Of a stretch of 23,052 nt of DNA, positions 18,247 through 23,052 are shown piece after piece. A model generated the notes under the pieces. The model was not told the origin of the DNA. It saw only the letters and a program-made list of their open reading frames with translations, and did not search any database. This stretch comes from a virus: positions 1-23,052 of the IMG/VR virus record IMGVR_UViG_3300017739_000122; one strand, given 5' to 3'. Positions within the stretch are counted from its first letter, which is position 1. Each line of letters opens with the position of its first letter. A program made the translations under genes and the position numbers.

Positions 18247-20108
18247 TATTTAATATCGCCCCAATTATCTCCTTGTTCGTAATCCACTTTGTTAGGAACT
18301 TTTAACTCTACTGCTGATTCCATTATGCTTATAATTTGTTCTGCTTTTTCTGGAGATTCAACAGAGATATCCACTTCATCGTGAATTTGTATGTGTGGTA
18401 TTATACCATTTTCATACAATGCAACCATACTTTTTTTAGTCATATCTGCAGCACTTCCTTGTATTAATTTATTCAAAGCTTTGTACGTAAATGCACGTTT
18501 CAAAGGCTCATCATATTCTTTTCTCGCTTGTTCTAGCGGTAATGGTTTAAATACACCAAATTGAACAGGTTGCCATAGATCGAAATGACACGCTCTACCT
18601 AGTAAAGTTCTAATTTTACCTCTGTCATTTGCTTTACGAGATACATTATCCATCAATTGTTTTACGAATGGAGCTCTGTTATGGTATTGTTTAATTAGTT
18701 TTTCTGCAGAGTCTTTCATTAGACCCAATTCGGCCATTAATTTATTTTTACCCATCCCATACATAAGACCCAAATTGATCGTCTTGGCTTGCTTACGCTC
18801 TATGCCTGCCATATCCGCAACAACCTGGTGGAAGTCTGCATCACCTTGATTATATGCATCTACAATTTCATCAACTCCAGATAAATTTTGTAACTTTGCA
18901 TAGTGTACTAATATTCTAGGTTCTTGTTGTGAGTAATCAAAAGATCCCCACGTATGTTTATCTTCAGGAATAAATATAGATCTAATCAAAGGACCTAACT
19001 CTGGATGTCGTGCAGGTATCTGTTGCAAGTTTGGATTAGACATACTAAATCTACCCGTCACGGTGCCACCTGCATCAGATCTTATTTGATTTATATCTGC
19101 GTGTATTCTACCATCAACTGCGTGTTTAGTTATTGAATCAATAAATGTGCTGTGAGCTTTGTTAAGTTCTCTTGCTTCAGCAATTGCTTTTGGTAATTCG
19201 TGTGGATGATTCTGTAAAAAGTTTTTTGTAAAACTTGGCTCTTTACTTTTTTCTGTCCTGTCATACGGAAGTTTTAATTTATCAAATGCTTTTGCAATAC
19301 TACGAGCCGCCATAATTTCTACGTCAACTCCTGTTAAAGCTTTGATTTTACTTAATATTTTCTTCTCTTTATGTATTAAGGATTTTTTAATATTGTCTGC
19401 TTTCTCTAAGTTAACTCTTACACCTTTGAATCTCATATCAACTAGACACGGAAATAATTTTGTCTCCAAGTTAAATATATCCCACAACTCTTCTTGATAT
19501 AATTCTGTCTCTAATCGTTTCCAAAGTTTAAGTGTAGACTCTGCATCACGCTCTGCATACTGACCTACAAACATTGCAGGTAATCTCCACATATCTTTTT
19601 TTGCATCAAGTCCATATTCTTTTGCAGCAGCATTAAGAATACTTTCATCTTTACCCATACCTATGTAATGTCGAGAAAGTGTATTTAATTGATAAGATAA
19701 TCTATTCTCATCAATCAAAGACGCTGCTATCATTGTGTCTACAATTTTACCTTTAATAGTAAGTCCTGCTGATCTTAACCAACAAATATCATACATTGCA
19801 TTATGAAATATGAAGGTAGTATCTGCTTGATTGAATATTTCCTGCAACCAAGAAAACACCAGTTTTTTGTCCATATTACCATTAGACTCGTGTCCTATAG
19901 GAAAATACCCTGACCAGCCCTCTACGGCCACCGCAACGCCAGCAATGTGGCCTTTTCCAGTCACATTACCAGAGCCAAGCTCTTTTAAATGTGGATCATT
20001 AGTTTCTAAATCGATTGCTATTTCTTTGGCACCCCGAAGATCTTTTAGCTCTTCCGGCATAACCCATTCCGTCTCTGGTGTAAACAGAGGTATCTGTGTG
20101 CTTCTCAC
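18246..20108 (-). CDS. polA: DNA polymerase, family A, with 3'-5' exonuclease
   Basis: A 620-aa protein from a GTG start (GTGA overlap with the gene before). The exonuclease has AIDLETNDPH (D33, E35), FIFHNAMYDICWL (N103, D107) and QYAERDAEST (D188). The polymerase part has TGRFSMSNPNLQQIP (351-365), motif A GSFDYSQQEPRIL (D391), motif B with KTINLGLMYG (442-451), QGSAADMTKK and motif C QIHDEVDISV (H576, D577, E578). There is no 5' nuclease domain, as expected of phage replicases. Proofreading residues are intact. The position after the DUF3310 and helicase genes fits the replication operon. In this family the motif B residue four before the conserved Tyr is often informative for lifestyle; here the Tyr is at 450 and the residue four before it is Leu446 (NLGLMYG). 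Confidence 0.95.
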   Translation of the reverse strand: MRSTQIPLFTPETEWVMPEELKDLRGAKEIAIDLETNDPHLKELGSGNVTGKGHIAGVAVAVEGWSGYFPIGHESNGNMDKKLVFSWLQEIFNQADTTFIFHNAMYDICWLRSAGLTIKGKIVDTMIAASLIDENRLSYQLNTLSRHYIGMGKDESILNAAAKEYGLDAKKDMWRLPAMFVGQYAERDAESTLKLWKRLETELYQEELWDIFNLETKLFPCLVDMRFKGVRVNLEKADNIKKSLIHKEKKILSKIKALTGVDVEIMAARSIAKAFDKLKLPYDRTEKSKEPSFTKNFLQNHPHELPKAIAEARELNKAHSTFIDSITKHAVDGRIHADINQIRSDAGGTVTGRFSMSNPNLQQIPARHPELGPLIRSIFIPEDKHTWGSFDYSQQEPRILVHYAKLQNLSGVDEIVDAYNQGDADFHQVVADMAGIERKQAKTINLGLMYGMGKNKLMAELGLMKDSAEKLIKQYHNRAPFVKQLMDNVSRKANDRGKIRTLLGRACHFDLWQPVQFGVFKPLPLEQARKEYDEPLKRAFTYKALNKLIQGSAADMTKKSMVALYENGIIPHIQIHDEVDISVESPEKAEQIISIMESAVELKVPNKVDYEQGDNWGDIK

Positions 20109-20371
20109 TTGTAATCCCTTTCAATTATCATCTCAATAAAATGGATGGCTTTAAGTAAATCCTCTTTGCCGTTTTTATCCTGATGCCTAATTATGTATTT
20201 TATAGCACATCCCTCCGGAAATAAAAGTTTATTTTCTACCACAAACTTACTGGGCTGTATGACATACTTTGCATAGTGACTCCCTCCGTGTTGCTTTTTC
20301 CAGACGTCACCAAGTTTTACTTTGTCATTTATAACGCCTTTCTTTACTAATTTTTTATATAATTTTTTCAT
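20105..20371 (-). CDS. DUF3310 family protein
   Basis: An 88-aa protein matching the small phage DUF3310 pattern: QHGGSHYAKYVIQPSKFVVE, LLFPEGCAIKYIIRHQDKNG and EDLLKAIHFIEMIIERDY. In this family the HY...IQP..., KYI.R...KNG and DL.KA.HY elements are the conserved core. It has been linked to nucleotide kinase fusions, but the function of the stand-alone form is unknown. ATGA and GTGA junctions couple it to the helicase before it and polA after it, implying a nucleotide- or replication-related role. Confidence 0.8.
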   Translation of the reverse strand: MKKLYKKLVKKGVINDKVKLGDVWKKQHGGSHYAKYVIQPSKFVVENKLLFPEGCAIKYIIRHQDKNGKEDLLKAIHFIEMIIERDYK

Positions 20372-21876
20372 AATATATAAGCTCGATCAAAATCTTTTGG
20401 ATCCAAGACGTGCAATTCACGCTTCGCGCGCGTCGCTCCGGTGTAAAACAATCTGTGTAATTCATCCGGGTCGTGACTAAATGTTTCGAGTGCAGCGTTC
20501 GTGATGTCTTGCATCAATAAAACTTTGTCAGCTTCTCCTCCTTTCGCTCCGTGTATTGTTGACATTTGTATACGAGGATTTTTATTTAACGTTTCACCAT
20601 TCGCCCTCATATTACGAATGTAATTCTCTGTCATAGGATCTAGTCCTTCGAATGCTTCATACCAAACACTATCAGTAATTAAACCGTGTTCAGCTCTACA
20701 ATCTCTCATCAAATATTTTTGATCTGCGTGTAGTGTTTTACCTTTTCTAAATCCTTCTAAAACATTTGATCCTAAAAATTCATAAATATTTTTTATTTCT
20801 AAATAACCAAGTGATGCATTTTTACGCCAAGCTTCCCAGTTATTTAATGCTAATAATAATTTTAGTGATATGGAATTACGTCCTTTAAAAGAATAGTACC
20901 AACCTCGCAGCTCACATACTTCTTTGACAGAATCTAAAAAATAATTTGCAGAGGATAATACTAACCAGTTACCTTCTGACATATCTACTTGTGTAATATC
21001 AGAATATCTTTTTAATATTCCTTGTTCTGTTCTAGGTTTATAATCTTTGTCAAATCTATTTTGTACCTGGCCTATGATTTTTTGTGATAGTTCGTGTATT
21101 GGCCCTCCAGGTATACGATAAGACTGATCTAATACTTTAATATCATTTACTTCTTCTTTAAGTGCAATGAAGTGATCTACATCTGCACCAGCCCATTTAA
21201 ATATTGCTTGGTCATCATCACCAGCTATATAAGTCTTGCCTGACTTAGCCCAAATCTTTCTTACCATTTCCCACTGCAACAAAGATAGATCCTGTGCTTC
21301 ATCTATAAATAATACTTCAAAACTATTATGTTTTTCTTTTGCAATAAAATCTTCTAACAAATCATTAAAGTCTTTAAGTCCTTTTTCTTTTTTGAATCTC
21401 TTTAATTCTTCTGCTAAAAGATATAAAGTATTGCGTTCAATATCTAAAATGTTTTGCCTAGAGTCGTAGTATTCTAATAAATCCATTCTCTTCACAGCAG
21501 CTGTATTTATTATTGTAAGATATTCATTATCAGAATTAAATGTACCATCGCTTTCAGAAAACTTTGCCGTCTTAATTGGTATGCCACACTTTTCTCCAAA
21601 CTCTTTGTAGTCTTCAAAACCCATCATCTTTTCTCTAGTCATACCTAACTGATTAAATGCATAAGAATGTAGTGTCCTAAAAAATGCTAAATCATTTTCC
21701 GCATCCAGACCAAACTTTTCCGCGGCCCTCGTTGCAGCTTCCATTGCAGCTTTTTTAGTGAACGAAAAATAACCTATCTGTCTAGGCCTTATTCCGTCTT
21801 GAATAAATTGGTCTACTAGATTTAACAACGTTGTTGTTTTGCCAGTTCCTGGTGGACCTAAAATTATCGTTTTCAT
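20368..21876 (-). CDS. UvrD/PcrA-like superfamily 1 helicase
   Basis: A 502-aa protein starting right at the ATP-binding loop: GPPGTGKTT (7-15). It continues with motif Ia YFSFTKKAA (36-44), FFRTLHSYAF (65-74), motif II FIDEAQDLS (190-198), motif III AGDDDQAIFKWAGAD (218-232), motif IV LDQSYRIP (249-256), motif V STIHGAKGGEAD (439-450) and motif VI LFYTGATRAKRELHV (476-490). These are the standard SF1A helicase motifs in order. The enzyme is a 3'-5' DNA translocase and the likely replicative or recombinational helicase of the phage. It is shorter than cellular UvrD, with reduced 1B/2B insertions. It lies between a short overlapping gene and DUF3310. Confidence 0.93.
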   Translation of the reverse strand: MKTIILGPPGTGKTTTLLNLVDQFIQDGIRPRQIGYFSFTKKAAMEAATRAAEKFGLDAENDLAFFRTLHSYAFNQLGMTREKMMGFEDYKEFGEKCGIPIKTAKFSESDGTFNSDNEYLTIINTAAVKRMDLLEYYDSRQNILDIERNTLYLLAEELKRFKKEKGLKDFNDLLEDFIAKEKHNSFEVLFIDEAQDLSLLQWEMVRKIWAKSGKTYIAGDDDQAIFKWAGADVDHFIALKEEVNDIKVLDQSYRIPGGPIHELSQKIIGQVQNRFDKDYKPRTEQGILKRYSDITQVDMSEGNWLVLSSANYFLDSVKEVCELRGWYYSFKGRNSISLKLLLALNNWEAWRKNASLGYLEIKNIYEFLGSNVLEGFRKGKTLHADQKYLMRDCRAEHGLITDSVWYEAFEGLDPMTENYIRNMRANGETLNKNPRIQMSTIHGAKGGEADKVLLMQDITNAALETFSHDPDELHRLFYTGATRAKRELHVLDPKDFDRAYIL

Positions 21877-21973
21877 ATGCTTGTTTAACGCACTCCTTTG
21901 CTTGTTTAATTTGTTTGTGATCCCATAACCATTTAGCGTGTCTTATTAAAATTATATTTTTTTCGCTACGCAT
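21782..21973 (-). CDS. 63-aa protein overlapping the helicase start
   Basis: ATG 21973 overlaps the primase stop as TAATG. The first 32 residues (MRSEKNIILIRHAKWLWDHK, then QAKECVKQAYEND) occupy the gap before the helicase and look like a helical protein. The remaining 31 residues are read out of frame through the first 95 bases of the helicase gene, including its ATP-binding loop. The arrangement means the helicase ATG lies inside this gene, so translation could be coupled by backtracking. The start is convincing; the functional importance of the C-terminal half is unclear. Confidence 0.5.
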   Translation of the reverse strand: MRSEKNIILIRHAKWLWDHKQIKQAKECVKQAYENDNFRSTRNWQNNNVVKSSRPIYSRRNKA

Positions 21974-23052
21974 TAAAAGTTTTCCTCTTGGTATGGTATT
22001 TTAGAAACAGAAGCTTCTGTCTGTTTCATTGTTTTTATTTTAATTAATCTTGGTTGTTGTTTTTTAATTCTAATTCTTTCTTCATCTACAAATACTTCTA
22101 ATTGTTTTATTAAATTACCTGTTTGATTCTTATCTTTTTCCCAATGATTTCTTTTGCAAAAATTATAAAAGTCTTCCATTCTAAAATATGTAAATTCTCT
22201 TTTCTCATCTGTGTATGGTAGTTTGTTTAGTATATCATCCCAAGTTCTTGCTGATTGTCTATTCGTTGTCCAGTCTTGTAAAAGTCCTGTGAGTTCATTG
22301 ACTGGGTCTAAAGACTCTAGTGGCTCAACCTCCTGAAGGCCAGTCATCATTGGTTTTAAAAAATGTTGTTTCCAATCTTGTGGTTTAGGTACAGGTACAA
22401 CTAAATTTGCTTGATCTAAACACGCTAATGCAAATAGCTGCGGACTATAAAGTTGTTCTGATTTTAATTGTATTCTTTTTTTATCTACATTTAAAAACCA
22501 CTCTGGTGGTTTAGATGCATACTTTGTAAGACTACCTAACACTGGCATCTCTTCTTCACCAAAGCCTACACCAAATCTTTTTGTTCTACATAAACCAGAC
22601 TGACATACTGCATTGATTGGTGCATCCTTGCATCTATATTTGTCATAACCTTTTCTGTTTACTGATTTAATTAATTGTTGCACCTCACTATTACTTAGTG
22701 GTGGGTCCATATATTTTAAATTTGCTCCAACAATTTCATCTTCCCAAGTATCTGGTTTAGCTTGTTTGTAATACACAGCAATATTAAACAATGCATTGTT
22801 CCTGGAGCCTTGTCCAAAACCTGTTGCTGCAAGTTTATTTAGACAAGGTGGTCCCATAGGAAATGCTTCTTCTATTTTTTTCTCTTCTGTTTTGATTGCT
22901 TCAACTTGTTCTTTTGTGCAAGCCCAAACATCATAGAGCTTATAAAATTCTTCAAGTGTACAACCGGCGCCATTATCGTTGATAGCATAACGTAGTCCTT
23001 TCATTTCATTGTAGTAGGGTAGATTTAAAAAGTTACCTGTGTCCCCACGTTC
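21973..23052 (-). CDS. Primase C-terminal (PriCT-like) part, cut by right edge
   Basis: The frame is open to the right edge (359 codons before the stop), and the residues before the internal Met at 23004 (GDTGNFLNLPYYNEMKGLRY) belong to the protein, so its start lies outside the window. The visible part has the word NLPYY typical of the end of a primase-polymerase domain and an EEFYKLYDVW helix. The PriCT-like core is TGFGQGSRNNALFNIAVYYK, PDTWEDEIVGANLKYMDPPL and EVQQLIKSVNRKGYDKYRCK. A Cys group (C125, C134, C139 counted from the Met at 23004, with RTKRFGVG) is of the kind seen in marine-phage primases. A helical charged C-terminus follows. It would lay primers for the leftward replication genes that follow. 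Confidence 0.8.
   Translation of the reverse strand, partial: ERGDTGNFLNLPYYNEMKGLRYAINDNGAGCTLEEFYKLYDVWACTKEQVEAIKTEEKKIEEAFPMGPPCLNKLAATGFGQGSRNNALFNIAVYYKQAKPDTWEDEIVGANLKYMDPPLSNSEVQQLIKSVNRKGYDKYRCKDAPINAVCQSGLCRTKRFGVGFGEEEMPVLGSLTKYASKPPEWFLNVDKKRIQLKSEQLYSPQLFALACLDQANLVVPVPKPQDWKQHFLKPMMTGLQEVEPLESLDPVNELTGLLQDWTTNRQSARTWDDILNKLPYTDEKREFTYFRMEDFYNFCKRNHWEKDKNQTGNLIKQLEVFVDEERIRIKKQQPRLIKIKTMKQTEASVSKIPYQEENF

Noticed and set aside
1-23052. CRISPR array, integrase/attachment site or insertion sequence
   Set aside because: No regularly spaced repeat-spacer pattern, no recombinase or transposase gene and no terminal inverted repeats with target duplications were seen.

Overview
The window is an AT-rich, very densely packed stretch of a double-stranded DNA tailed phage. 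It carries a large terminase subunit, a portal, a terminase small subunit, a family A DNA polymerase, a UvrD-like helicase and the C-terminal part of a phage primase. The gene set, and many tiny proteins that I recall (from memory, not a search) as typical of uncultivated marine phage contigs, suggest a lytic marine podovirus- or siphovirus-like phage, possibly of SAR11-type Alphaproteobacteria. The host is inference. No integrase, lysogeny repressor, tRNA or CRISPR array was seen.

Layout. (1) 1-8091, leftward: virion and packaging genes, in transcription order terL, a 418-aa virion-associated protein, a 696-aa protein with an ADP-ribosyltransferase-like segment, portal, and three small proteins including a two-helix membrane (holin-like) protein. 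(2) 8092-11143: a switch region where transcription changes direction several times. It holds short leftward and rightward genes, a GP88-like gene, a VRR-NUC-type nuclease, a highly structured probable RNA (9639-9855), five copies of an unusual G-rich element and several recognisable promoters. (3) 11144-11674: terS, rightward, on the strand opposite to terL. (4) 11671-16178, leftward: an operon of small proteins, peptide deformylase, a Cas4/RecB-like exonuclease, a 36-aa lipoprotein, a nuclease-like protein, a LAGLIDADG protein, zinc-ribbon and ribbon-helix-helix proteins. A 378-bp gap inside it carries a cluster of TGTGCCA sites, and a 370-bp leader with a 24-bp perfect palindrome and a structured segment sits at its head. 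(5) 16179-23052, leftward: primase (cut by the right edge), helicase, DUF3310, PolA, a conserved unknown protein and a run of tiny genes.

In the leftward operons most genes overlap by 1-4 bases (TAATG, ATGA or GTGA junctions), which implies translational coupling. The replication genes (right) would act early and the packaging/virion genes (left) late, with the 8.1-11.2 kb region as the control centre.

The most interesting structures are non-coding. They are: a 27-bp element (GGGNGGGTGGGCCC, 8 variable bases, CRAGC) in five same-orientation copies confined to 8.2-10.7 kb; a compact structured RNA with UUCG and GCAA tetraloops between two of those copies; a TATGGGA motif repeated at five promoter regions; and promoter boxes placed so close to the start codons of gp88, terS and the VRR-NUC gene that their mRNAs would be almost leaderless. 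All of this was read by eye; no searches or folding programs were run.
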